Origin: Platycnemis pennipes
Taxonomy: Eukaryota; Arthropoda; Insecta; Odonata; Platycnemididae
Direction: 5' to 3'
Assembly: GCA_933228895.1 (NCBI GenBank)
Contig: OW121852.1
Span: 127,901,544-127,965,543, forward strand
Length of the DNA: 64,000 bases
Numbering within the stretch: the first letter of the stretch is position 1; each line of letters starts with the position of its first letter. The notes under the pieces were generated by a model. That model ran no database searches and was not told the origin of the DNA. It saw nothing but the letters and a program-made list of their open reading frames with translations. Of this stretch, positions 21,793-32,526 are shown in pieces. A program made the position numbers and the translations under genes.

Positions 21793-22214
21793 AAAATTAT
21801 TACGAGAGGTTTAGCAGTACAGTATACGCATTGCTATCTTTAGCATTTACTTAAAGTATACAGAGTGTATCCGCATGATCTTTATTGAGTGCTGTACTCG
21901 TATTCTATGGAAAAATATGTGCCCCTGTCGGTGTCCGTACCCGGTCCATTAGAATGGGAGGCTGTTACTCTAGCAGTCACACCAATCTGATCCCCATGAA
22001 TCGATCATTTTGTAAGTGGCATCAGTTGCGGTATTAACGCGCATTTTGACGCGCTAACGTGGTAACATCATCAAAACGAGTCCTGTGTTTGAATGCACCT
22101 GCGAATCGCTCTGAATAATTCTTTAACGGGAACGGCAACTCAACGGTCTTAGCATATACTTGTACGTTCCTCGCGTGTTTCATCCTTCTTTTTTTTTTTT
22201 GCCTCGAGTGGAGA
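21793..22214. other. Unassigned intron 1 sequence
   Basis: No gene or repeat recognised; ends in a run of T at 22189-22200. Confidence 0.35.
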
Positions 22215-22625
22215 TGTTTTTTTTTGTAATTTTCGCCGAGCGAGACCGCGAGGCGCTGCTTGGAGCGTCACTCTCGTCGAGTGCGCATTTCAACGCTCTC
22301 CTTTCCGTCTTTCGTTCGTCCTGATCGTGGGAAATACTCGTCGGGCCACTTTGCTCGCCGGGAACTGAGAAAAAATCGGCGGGGAAGAGGAAGGACACTC
22401 GTTTTACGTAATGACACTCATCCTTTGCCGATCTTCCTTTGCGCTAACGGATCCGGGAAACTGAAGCATCGAAAAAATCGAGTGCGGTGGCTGGGAAAGG
22501 CGTCCGTTCTGTCGGTGCGACAACTGCAGCCGGTCGGCCCTCCCCGCGAATGTGTTTCAAGGGCACCGCCGCGCAGAGCGGGATTCGGTTCGCACGGACA
22601 CATTTCCGGCTCGAGCATCAAGGGG
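22215..22625. promoter_or_regulatory. Second GC/CpG-rich island in intron 1
   Basis: About 400 bp with clearly higher GC and CpG than its flanks. A 122-codon + frame (22260-22628) crosses it, but it is Arg-rich and domain-free, as random GC-rich DNA would give. Candidate enhancer or alternative first exon. Confidence 0.3.
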
Positions 22626-22802
22626 TAGTTTGAATAATTACCTAAAATTAAGCGTGGCAGTGCCGTGAATGCAAAGAGATTTTTTTTTCGTACTTCATCC
22701 CTCCAAAAATATTTTGCAGTTCAAATTCACGGGGAAAAAAAGTGTGCGGTTGTTGATACATCCTTTGTAATGTCTCTTAACGAGTTTTGAGATTATCTAT
22801 AT

Positions 22803-22860
22803 ATCTATATCTACGACATACCCTGCAAGCCGCCTAGAGGGTGTTTGGCAGGGGGTGCAT
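22803..22860 (-). mobile_element. LINE family A 3' tail fragment
   Basis: ATCTATATCTACGACATACC, CTGCAAGCCGCCTAGAGGG and GGCAGGGGGTG, the family A 3' end on the minus strand. Confidence 0.75.
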
Positions 22861-24767
22861 CCACACCAGGAACAATTACACAACAAACAAAAATGAACAA
22901 CACAAAAAAACACCACACCTTTAAAAGTAATTAGGGGGAAAAACTACCAAATCCCAATCATGCAGGACACACCCACGAATACCATGCATGACTTGAAACC
23001 CGACACCAAATTCATAGATTCTCATGCATGCAAAAAAAACAATGCATGCGAGTCACACCTTGATTTGAACATGCAGGAAATATAAAATACTATCGACCTA
23101 CTCTGAATATTACCTCTATAATTAGAGGTAAAGATGAGTGGCTATTCAAATATGTGCGTAGTATATGTGATGAAGTGTTGATGCCTGAAGGGTACAAAAG
23201 TTCTTCTTGTTGCGTTTGGTAAGATTTTTAATAACATAATCAGTTTTCATCATTCAAATTTTTAACGTTAAATGATAGCTACGAATAATACATGCTGGAA
23301 TATGGTATCATAGATGTTTATTATGTAAGCAGTATTTATAGATGTCAATCGAAGTGAAAGTAAAACCACTAATTGTTGTAAACGAAAGCCTCTCGTCACG
23401 GAAACATTTATCGTTCCTAAAAATGCTTTTTTTTCAGTCATATGGCCGTTCTTCCCCTACATATTCCGATCTCAATTGGCAGTGGACGTGAAGTGGAAGT
23501 TAAGGTGTCCTTGCCTGTCGCCTGCCTTCTTTGCCTGTCTGAATTCGATAAGGCAAATCAGTGAAACCGTTTCCTCGAGATGAATCACGTAGTAAGGTGG
23601 CTGATCTCTTTTTATTTCTATTCTGGCAACAACCATCAGCTACGGAGTGTGTATTCATCACCGGAAGGAAAAATAATATAACTTTTTTTCATTTTATTCA
23701 TTTAATGGAAAACTTACCGATTTATTTTATTATTAGTCGACCAGTAACTGATGTAGATTTCTAAGTATAACTCTCGGCGCTTTGGCATTGGATTATTATT
23801 AGTTCCCATGCTAAAAAACATTGCTGAACTGTACCCTGTGATTTATCCCGTTTTCATATCACACGGATTGCGGAAAAACATCCCGTTACCTTCACGGTCT
23901 GCTACTTTTAGTTTCTAAGCGTTTCAAACGGGAAAAATACGTGCTATTTCAAGGAATAACAAGAGAGGTGCCTTATACCGTTCCGTTTTTTCTGGGTTTC
24001 TTTGTATGTACAGCGTTGAGAATTTTTGTGAGGAAAATTATAACTTAATTATGGTGCTCGAATTAATTTCCGCTGTTGTATTTTCTTAGTCATCTGTTCA
24101 TGGCATGTATGTTGCTGTTGAACCGTCAAAGTTTCTTTTCACGACAAGATAATTCGTGGAGACGTAACTGTGCGGGATGCTCAGGAAGTGCCTAAACCTT
24201 GTTAGCGTCATATCTCTCTCGTTGATCTGCAAATGTGCAAAGTGCCCGGAGAAAGTGCCTCAACATTTTGGATACCGTATGTGTATGAGGACGACTTAGG
24301 GGAAATTACCCTTGTTTGTACCTGGTCTCGCTATGTGTAATACAAATTAGGTGATTCCAGCTTTTTTGCTGGTTGATTTGAAATAAAAGGGTTTCGTCCC
24401 CTTACGATTTTTCTTAACGTTCAGTTTGCGTTAAGTGCTGTCTTCCTCACCCATTAGAAATTTTGGCTTTGCATCTCCGTACTCAAGTATGCTCCGTTTT
24501 AAAACTAAATCTACTGAATAATATTGGGTTAAATCCTCATTCTAATAAAGGTTATTTGTGTATTTACGCTTTTTTGCTGTTTCATCGCCTAATGATCTAG
24601 TGCTTTGGCTCCCAACCAGTGTGCCGCGAGATTATTGCGGTAAAGCAACAAATGTTTAGGAGGACCAACTTTTGAATTGGTTACTCCCACGCCCTACAGA
24701 TGGTAAAAGAAATCGAAGTACTTCTCCAACCTAAGGACTAATTACTGTTAAGCGCCAATTATCCTGG
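22861..24767. other. Unassigned intron 1 sequence
   Basis: AT-rich. CATGCA motifs cluster at 22960-23075, including GCATGCAAAAAAAACAATGC, which can form a short hairpin. No gene supported. Confidence 0.35.
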
Positions 24768-25756
24768 GTCATTCCATTTTAAATCGGCAAATTTTTCAGA
24801 AATATCTTGCTTCACCATCTCAGATTTCAGCTAAAATTGGTGGATAGATACTGCCAACCTTCCTGAGCCAAAAGCAGTTCCCTGTTTTAGGAGAAAAAAA
24901 TTTCGTCCCTGAATTATAGGCACGCATGCATTGCGTTAACGCCTGAAAATCGTATTTTTACACTATTTTTCTGCAGGCTGCAGCAGAGTGGTTTTATGTA
25001 ACCCGCCGATTAATGATGGTTAAAGTATAGCATTGTTGAAATGAGAGTCTGTTTAGGCCCATGTGTGAGGGAGTTGAGCACTGATTTTACACCGACCATA
25101 TCTCCCAAACCCCTAAAAAAAAACAAAACGATTCTTTTTGAACCTTAAAGAACTTTATTAAGACTTTTTAAAACTATGCTTATATAATTTTTAAACCCTG
25201 TCCCACATGGACTTTTTAGCTCCGAAAAACCATTTTTTTTCAAAATTTCTCAAATTCAAGTGATATTTTCCCAGTGAGAAATGCTCACATTCCATATTTA
25301 TTAATATATTCATACACTAGGTACATATGAGTGCTACGGTGAGAAGAACTGGCCCGTTTTCAAAATTATTTCTTGGAGTAATTTTAAGCTAAACTTGTGA
25401 AGAAAATGAATTTTGGAAGTTTCATTTACAGCGACAACAAGACACTTATTCTTGCGAAAAGTCAATTTAAAACTCCTCTATTAGAATTTAGACTTCATAT
25501 ACTTTCTATTGACACCTTTTACTTGTGTATGTCACGTAAAACCACTCTGCTGCAGCCTGTAGAAAAATAGTGTAAAAAGACGATTTTCAGGCGTTAACGC
25601 AATGCGTGCCTGCCTATAATTCAGGGGAGATTTTTTTTTCTCCGAAAACGGTGAACTGCTTTTGGCTCAGTAAGGTTGACAATATCTATGCACCAATTTT
25701 AGCTGAAATCTGAGATGGTGAAGCTCGGACCATTTGTTGATTTAAGATGGAATGAC
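24768..25756. mobile_element. Element with ~230-bp terminal inverted repeats
   Basis: Arms 24768-24999 and 25534-25756 are reverse complements over about 230 bp with scattered mismatches and small indels. The outer ends read GTCATTCCATTTTAAATC and GTCATTCCATCTTAAATC. Inside the arms are GCATTGCGTTAACGCCTGAA and GGCTGCAGCAGAGTGGTTTT. The 534-bp loop has no coding capacity. Long-armed, non-autonomous DNA element; the superfamily is not assigned because no clear target duplication was found. Confidence 0.85.
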
Positions 25757-25934
25757 TCTCCTTTGTATATGAGAGGGAAGCCCAACCGGATGAATAGTGA
25801 AATCTAAGAAGCATACCTAAATATTCTAACTTCAGTCCGAAGGTGCCGCCAAAGGAAATAGACTGGGAATCAACGATCTAGGGGAACCCAAATGGTTCGA
25901 TGCTTTTCGGTGCTTTGTCGTGTTTCAATGCGAT

Positions 25935-25986
25935 CCCCCTGCCACACACCCTCGCGGTGACTTGTAGGGTATCGTGTAGATGAATG
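25935..25986 (+). mobile_element. LINE family A 3' tail fragment
   Basis: CCCCCTGCCACACACCCTCG then GACTTGTAGGGTATCGTG and TAGATGAATG, the family A 3' end in + orientation. Confidence 0.75.
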
Positions 25987-26209
25987 CGTGTTGATGTATT
26001 CTCTGCCCGTTGATAAACACCTCGTCCAACCGAATTCAACGTGTCGCGTAGGATAATAATCGTCGCTCGTTTTTCGAGTAAGTTGTGTTGGAAGTAGCTA
26101 AAGTGAGGAGTGTTGTGCATGCTGCTGTGTCGTGTTTCTGTTAACGCTTATCTTTCGGACTTCTCGTTGGAGAGTTCAAATCGTCATCAGTAATCGTCAT
26201 CAGTCATTA

Positions 26210-26486
26210 GTTCTTCATTTCCCTTCAGAACTAATTGAAGGAGGAGCATCCAGTTTCTAGAATGATGGGAGAAAAGACTGAAGTACTTCCCCGCCGTTTA
26301 GTATACTCGATTGATTTTTTTCAATTGCCCGTTCGTTTCGAGTGTTTTATCTTGCAAAAAAATGTTCATACTGTCGACAGTGTGTTATTCAATGTCATTA
26401 GATAGTTAGGAAAATTTGGAAACACATTGGGGATGTTAAAGAGTGGAATTTTGCGAAGGGAATTTTTCAATCTAGTCTTTAGTTCC
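26210..26486 (+). repeat. 277-bp direct duplication, copy 1
   Basis: Nearly identical to 26881-27156 (about a dozen substitutions and one or two 1-bp indels), same orientation. The 394-bp spacer is different sequence. Open frames inside are not conserved as proteins. Confidence 0.9.
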
Positions 26487-26880
26487 TGTCTCGGTACATT
26501 TTGCATTATGCTTACCTTTATTCAATGTGGACAGCGAGTTTCGTGCTTCGCAGAATCCATATCCGTTTTTCCTCCCCCTCATTCACACTCTTCCTGTTCA
26601 CACTCTTCAGTCGACAAGTTAACGAATCCATTAACATTAAGTACTTCCTCTCTCCCTGTTTCTCTCTCCACTTATTCTGCCCCCTCCCGATATGTGAAGG
26701 GCAGTATCGCGTGTACCGGGGAGTGCACTTGCTTCGTCCGCGCGGTGCGTCGAGGTTCATTCTGGTTTCTCGCTCTTCTAGCCCTAGCCCGCTGAATCAT
26801 CTGCGGAATAATTTACGTCTGCCTTTTGGAGTTAATTTCGAAGGGGAGGTAACAGTGGTTTGGTTTTGTGGCTGCCGTTT
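26487..26880. other. Spacer between the direct duplications
   Basis: A more GC-rich segment with a 134-codon + frame (26501-26905) and no recognisable domain. Not called as a gene. Confidence 0.35.
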
Positions 26881-27156
26881 GTTCTTCATTTCCCTTCAGA
26901 ACTAATTGCAGGAGGAGCATCCAGTTTCTAGAATGATGGGAGAAAAGACTGAAGTACTTCCCCGCCGTTTAGTATACTCGATTGATTTTTTCAATTCCCC
27001 GTTCTTTTCGAGGGTTTTATCTTGCAAAAAAATGTTCATTGTGTTGACATTGTGTTATTTAATGTCATTAGACAGTTAGGAAAATTTGGAAACACATTGA
27101 GGATGTTAAAGAGTGGAATTTTGCTAAGGGAATTCTTCAATCTAGTCTTAAATTCC
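26881..27156 (+). repeat. 277-bp direct duplication, copy 2
   Basis: Second copy, 671 bp downstream of the first. Confidence 0.9.
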
Positions 27157-27513
27157 ACCCATTCTATTGGCCGAATATTCATCAGAATACTGATAATTGT
27201 ATCGCAAGCCGCTCTACCGGCTACTATTAATTTACTTCGTCGGTGCCAAACGGCGACGTTAAGGTGAAAAACTGGATCAGCCTAGAAGGGAATTAATGCC
27301 GGAAGTTCTCGACATACGATTGAGTTGTGTTCCGAGAGCTCGCTTTCAAATTGAATTTTTTCCCAAGTCGAATAGCGTCAGCCGTCTTATAATGAAACTC
27401 AAACTCTTATCCAAAATAATGTTAGCTTACGGCATACTGCACTATATTTCTACTTAAATATATTCCTCCACAAGTTCCTGCTTGCCGCGCCGACAGCTGC
27501 AACGGCCGAATAA

Positions 27514-27848
27514 AGCTACGTTTTCATGTGGGCGTTTTTGCGTTGACGCACACTGCGCCACCAATCAGAAGCGAGCACGCCAACGCAGCCTGCGTTGCCG
27601 TCGGAGTTGGTCAACTTTCATCTTTCTGCGTTGACGCAGCTGCGTCAGAGCGAGGAACAACGCATTCTACCTGTCATTTGTTCGTCACGTGATTCTTTCG
27701 CTGGATTATCACGTACACCACGGTTTACCACCGTCATATGTTTTGGTGCGTTGCTGCTGGCGCGGCCGGTGACATGAAAACAGGGTATTCTCCTGACGCA
27801 CAACGCAGCGTCAACGCAACGCAAAAACGGCCACATGAAAACGTAGCT
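27514..27848 (-). mobile_element. Harbinger-like MITE family F, copy 2
   Basis: Ends AGCTACGTTTTCATGTGGGC and (reverse complement) AGCTACGTTTTCATGTGGCC, flanked by TAA at 27511-27513 and 27849-27851. The interior is the reverse complement of copy 1 (16264-16607) with good identity. Its better-preserved ends define the family terminal repeat. Confidence 0.9.
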
Positions 27849-27851
27849 TAA

Positions 27852-28173
27852 ACCTTGCTTGACCCTCAAAACTCACAAGTTTCTGCCGATCTGAATATAT
27901 TTTTGAGGGTCAACTTCAGTTATTGGGCCTTGGAAAGAACGTCGTACTGGGTTTAAGGGCTTCTGGTGCTGAGATAATTTGGGAGTATGATGGGAGGAAA
28001 GTAGAACGATTTTCTTTCTTAGAAGCTTACCGAGATATCCATGGATATGTAGTGCAGAATGTAGATTATCGAAGTATTCGTAGGAGACGAGGGTGTTGTT
28101 CGGTGCTCTATGATGGAGAGGGAGTTAGGGAAATCGATAGATTAGACTTTAACTTGGTGAAAATTCATCCTCA
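27852..28173. other. Unassigned intron 1 sequence
   Basis: A + frame of 84 codons at 27923-28177 is compositionally protein-like but ends inside repeat DNA and has no recognisable domain. Left unassigned. Confidence 0.3.
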
Positions 28174-28947
28174 ATGAAGAGATACAACCTTGAGAACGAC
28201 GTCTTAGCGTCGAACGCGTTGTACAGTAGAACCTCAGTAATAAGTGTCTCAAGGGGATTAGGGAAACAGTCTTGTTATCGATATGCTCTTTTTGTTGAGG
28301 GTCGTGTTATCAAGGTTATTTTGGCTATCAGTCGTGTTATCGAGGTTAATGGAATCACTACATCCCTTCATAACGAGTGAATTTTAGAGCGACCCTGGCT
28401 AACACGTTTGGAATTTTACTTCATACACGCCGTGAAAATCAGCTTATTATCGTCAAAATTTGCTGTTTTCTGAGATAAACAGAATTATGAGAAAAGCAAC
28501 GAGTGAAAAATTACTAAACTTATTTACCAAATCAATCCTTATTCTCGAAGTTTGCGCAGAAAACTTCTGTTTAAGTAGCGAAGCAAAGTCTTCAAGTGAA
28601 GAGGCGTAGACGTCTGCAGAAGCGTTTTTGGCAGTGCTATCCGACAGCCTTAAAGGTTGACCCATTCATGTATAGAGTCGCGTTATCAAGGTCGACTTCT
28701 CAAACGACTTGTTATAAAGGTTCTGAGATACGTTGTGAATCGGAAAAAATCCGTGTTATTGAGGTTGGATAATAGTAGTCGCGTTATAGAGGTTAATTTA
28801 ACATAATGTGTAATGGCAATCTCAAGGGGATTTGAAAATTGCACTTGTAATTAGGGTTGTCGTGTTATTGAGGTTCTTGTAAGAGAGGTTCTACTGTACC
28901 AGTTAAATAAATACTTTAAAAATTTACATAGGTTGTATCTCTTCATT
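28174..28947. repeat. 18-bp inverted repeat enclosing a pogo-like MITE
   Basis: AATGAAGAGATACAACCT at 28174-28191 is repeated as its exact reverse complement at 28930-28947. The pogo-like MITE lies between. These may be the ends of an older small element into which the MITE inserted. Confidence 0.75.
28224..28896. mobile_element. pogo/Tigger-like MITE
   Basis: Ends CAGTAGAACCTC in inverted orientation with TA on both sides (28222-28223 and 28897-28898). CAGTxGAACCTC ends with TA duplication are typical of the pogo/Tigger branch of Tc1-mariner. The interior repeats a GTGTTATCAAGGT-type motif several times in the same sense. 673 bp, no transposase. Confidence 0.85.
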
Positions 28948-30270
28948 TAGGGAGTTAGGGGTTGAACGTTTGGTATGGGTTGGGAGGCAACAATTAAAAT
29001 GGATGTATTGATGGTTGTTGGAGTGATTTTTTTGTGAAAAGAAATGATGAACTTCTCGTTCTAGAGACACATGTTGACGTCTAGGACGGTGATAGAAGAA
29101 TTAGAGGAATTGTAAAGAATTGGAAAATGGTAAGCACGCCGAACTGGTTATTTGGAGGTCCGTGATTGAATTCCTGGCTGAATCAAACTTTTTATGTTGT
29201 GATCTGGCTCGATTCCATCTTCACCACGTTATTTGTGTACGTCCTTTTATGTGTAACCCATCCATTTTCCTTATTTTTTCCTTGTTATAGTTGTATTCGC
29301 CAGTTTCTTCTTCGGCTATGCGTGCCGCTGTTGTTCGCTCTTCAAACGCACTTCAGTTCTGTCGTACTTATGACGGCTGTGCTTCTTCGCGTTCCTCTCC
29401 TTGTGTCTAACTTCCATTCCTGGGGGGTTATTTTGTAATCTCACCTTTTTAATGACTTTGCGGGAAGGCGGGAGATCCGTTTCGCTCTCTTAATGATCGG
29501 CTCACGAACGGTTCGTAAATTGTCGAAGCTTCTGTCGGTAGCGCTATCTGTTGCCGATCTCGTCTACTTTGAATAAATAAACGTTGTGCAAATTCCAAAA
29601 ATACAACTAAAAATCGTTTCTATCTATCTCGCTCTTGCTTTTTTTTCCAACTCAAGCTTCAAGTGGAAACGATGGTGGCTCCATTTCACGTTCTTCATGG
29701 AGATGAGATGGGAACTAATGGCAAGCGGAGATAATGAAACGGATCAAGAGTCGAAAGATACGGATCAGAGCGGATGAATCGCCTAAAAGACCAGCACATG
29801 ACTGGCAGTTCACCGCTTGAGATCTGAAGATGGTCACGCCGCCTGGGTGGCGGAGTTTAACTACGAAAAAGTGACATTTTATGACGTATTCTCACTAGAG
29901 TTAGATTACAAAATAACCTTCCTGGTGGGTGAATGAAAGCCTAGGCGAGTCATCTCTCGGCCGCCATGTGGGCTGCAGCGCGTCGTAAAACCCGCCGATT
30001 TCGCTGAGATTACGCTTCGCTTTGGTGGTGTGGTGGTCTGCGGATTCTCCCGGAAAGCGAAAGGTCCGTGGTCCGGCTAAGGTGACTTTTTTTCCAGTTG
30101 AAATCTGGCTTCTTTCCGTCTTCCCCACTAAATGTGTGTCCGTTCATTATCGTGTCCCCCCCATCATATGTATTTCCGTTTCCGAAAAGGCAACTTGGCT
30201 TCGCGTCTTTGGAGGAGGAGATGCGACTCTTCCGTTACTTCTCACACCTTGTCTCTCTCCCTGGAAGCAG
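28948..30270. other. End of intron 1
   Basis: No transposon recognised apart from a weak tRNA-like patch near 29130-29180. GC content rises from about 29920 towards exon 2. The open frame upstream of exon 2 (30022-30270) is intronic extension of the exon frame. Confidence 0.4.
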
Positions 30271-30522
30271 GTCGCTGAGGCGCTAAGTCGCGGGGGGCTG
30301 GCGTCGTGGCTGCTCGCCCGGGGCGGGGTGGCGTCGCGGGGCGAGGCGGCCGGCGACTGGGCCGTGGTGTCGTGCTGGGGCCCCGGCGTGTGGCCGCACC
30401 CGGCGCACTGCTCCCTCTTCTCCGTGTGCAGGATGACCGGCTCCGGGGTGCGCGGAGTGCTGCTTCGCTGCCCCGGCGGCAACGCCTTCGTCTCCCGCCG
30501 GTGGCGCTGCTACCCGGACATG
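30271..30522 (+). CDS. Exon 2: CBM14-like chitin-binding domain, first five cysteines
   Basis: 84 codons (residues 16-99), preceded by a pyrimidine tract and a tandem acceptor AAGCAG at 30265-30270, ended by ATG followed by GTGAGT. Phase 0 at both ends. After an Ala/Gly/Arg-rich start come Cys50, 62, 68, 82 and 95; Cys103 follows from exon 3. Spacing 11-5-13-12-7 fits peritrophin-A/CBM14, except that the first gap is usually a little longer. Family landmarks are HCSLFSVC, RCPGGNAFVSRRWRC and the aromatic residues between them. CBM14 domains bind chitin outside the cell. Strikingly GC-rich compared with the introns. If the upstream AAG acceptor is used, one extra Gln is added. Confidence 0.75.
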
Positions 30523-30552
30523 GTGAGTGCCGCGCCTCCCACGCAGGAAAAA

Positions 30553-30577
30553 GATTCTAGTTAGAATAACTAGAATC
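30553..30577. repeat. 11-bp perfect hairpin beside the exon 2 donor
   Basis: GATTCTAGTTA, loop GAA, TAACTAGAATC, starting 31 bp after the exon 2/intron 2 boundary. Confidence 0.8.
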
Positions 30578-32160
30578 CTGGTTATTTTTACTACACTTTG
30601 TAGTAAATAGGGTAGTTTCCTATTATTTTTTTATTTTCTCGATCGAAAGTTTATTACCTCTGGAGTACGTATTCTAAGCCGTTCGATTTTTTAATGACGT
30701 TAAGTACATATTTTTCCTCATTAATTAAAAAGTGAAAAAAATCAATGGCGCGAAAACGCGACGGCAAACTATTGCATGCCGGTTAATCCTACGTGTGACG
30801 TCAAACTATTTCCTCTACCTGTCACCAAGTAGTGCTGCGGACGCTTCCAAGTAGACGCTGCACTTCGTTAAAGCTTATGGACAAGTATTGGAGGCATATT
30901 TATTCCGTTAATTTATGATAATTAACTTTTATTTATTTATTCAATATTACTTATGCAGTTGATTCATTTAAAATCAGTTAGTATTCCTTTCACAAGCATA
31001 CCGTGTAGTTTTCCAATGCCGCACGACCTTCATGCCATGCTTCGTCGTAGCAGAAGACACCACGAGTAGGACGTCCTTGAACCTATAAAATGACTAATAA
31101 TACCATGTTTAACAGGGAAAACTTTTCGAACTTTGATAGTTTTCGCAGGCTAATACTAATAAATATTCACTAGAGCTGAGGGGCCCTGAAATACAATGGT
31201 AAGTTCAGGAGACGAATTTTCCTATGCCTCGCAATGTAAACTACCTACCTGTTACGTCAGCAAGAAGGCAGCGCACCCCGCCATTTCAGAGCTTTTTCAA
31301 ACGATCTCAAAAAATTAACATTTAATTCTCTTGTAAACTGGGATTTTTGAGTCCAAAATTTTTGCGTAAAATAAATACACTTATGGCAGAGCACGAATCG
31401 CAAGTAATGAAGTCCTTCATCAAAGAAAACTACTTCGATTTTCGACATCGAGTTTCTCGATACTATCGAGAAACTCGATTCCTGGGCCTCGATCATGGAT
31501 CTTCATAACCGTGCGCTAGCGTTATCGTTATTTATTGATTAAACTTATCTCAGAGAGAACGTGATATCCATTCTTCATTTTTCGTGCAGCTCTTCAAATC
31601 GCTTATTACAATCAGTGGAGCAAATTTTATAGACGATTATTGTTAACTCTGCGCTAATCTAGGGTTAAGCGTTAACGATTAAGATTGCGATAACGTGAAA
31701 GATAGATCCGTGATTCCACACCTGGTTACAACTACTACACCGTGTAGTTAAACCAGTCTGGTTAGAATTACTACACTTTCTGGTTATTGTAACATCCCTG
31801 TCCAGTAAGAAATACTAAACCCTCGTGTAAAATTACTACACCTTATGGTAAAAGCAGCAGGGTTGTTTCGTTGGAAATACTACGTAGTCAGTTGAAATTA
31901 GTCGAGACTAGTGCAGTTTGGGTTAGGGGTAAAGTACTCGCTTCACAATGTCGTGTCCCGGGTTCGAGGCTCTCCGTCTCCCTGCCACACACCCTCGCTG
32001 TGGCTTGCAGGGTATCGTGTAGATGTAGATGAAATTACTACACTGTTTGGTAAAAACAGCATGACTGCCTGAAAGACTACTTATTCTGGTAAAACTGGCC
32101 CGTCGGGAATAATATTTTTTTAGGAATACTATGGTTTGTAGTCACTATACCCGTACTTTA
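30578..32160. other. Intron 2 segment with scattered AATTACTACAC motifs
   Basis: Copies or near copies of AATTACTACAC with CTGGTTA or TGGTAAAA beside them occur at about 30580-30600, 31757-31790, 31830-31850 and 32033-32050; the middle (30660-31700) has no recognised feature. The arrangement suggests subterminal repeats of an unrecognised element, but no clear ends were found. Confidence 0.4.
31901..32029 (+). mobile_element. Short SINE with tRNA-like head and LINE family A tail
   Basis: Flanked by TGAAATTA at 31893-31900 and 32030-32037. The first ~75 bp carry a tRNA-like promoter (B box GGTTCGAGGCT after AAAGTACTCGCTTCAC). The last ~50 bp are the family A LINE 3' end: CCCTGCCACACACCCTCGCT, GCTTGCAGGGTATCGTG and TAGATGTAGA. 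The structure matches SINEs that borrow a LINE's 3' end to be copied by its reverse transcriptase. Confidence 0.85.
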
Positions 32161-32526
32161 TAGGTGGTCTACCGAGTTATAAATTACAAGCGATGCATAG
32201 GATGTAATAATACAAAAAATGATTATAATACGGTGATATATTAATAGAACACATTTAACACATTATCATACAATATATGGACAACGGAAATGAGGTATGA
32301 CATATAGAACTTAACATTTACAATTCACGTAAGCAAAAATGAAAAAAGAAAAGTATACATACATGTTTTTATGCTATCAACCATGCCAAACAACGCATTT
32401 GGATAATTTTCCGTCACGGATTGAAATTCCACACCTTTTTGGTGAAAGGCAATTGACTACCTCCATTAGAATTCTGCAACTCAAAGTTGACACCCACCCT
32501 GTCTTATTAAAAAGATGTACACTTAC
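32161..32526. other. Unassigned intron 2 sequence
   Basis: AT-rich; no gene or repeat recognised. Confidence 0.35.

Noticed and set aside
22260..22628. 122-codon + frame as a gene
   Set aside because: Arg/Ser-rich, no domain, in a CpG-rich island where open frames are expected.
24768..25756. Viral integration as an explanation for the long inverted repeat
   Set aside because: The loop has no coding sequence and the structure is that of a non-autonomous DNA element.
26501..26905. 134-codon + frame as a gene
   Set aside because: It crosses from unique spacer into the direct duplication without any conserved protein feature.
27923..28177. 84-codon + frame beside the pogo-like MITE
   Set aside because: Composition is plausible but the stop lies in the inverted repeat, no splice sites frame it and no domain is visible.
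30022..30270. Upstream extension of the exon 2 frame
   Set aside because: Open by chance. It lies before a pyrimidine tract and tandem acceptor, and includes no signal peptide, whereas exon 1 provides one.
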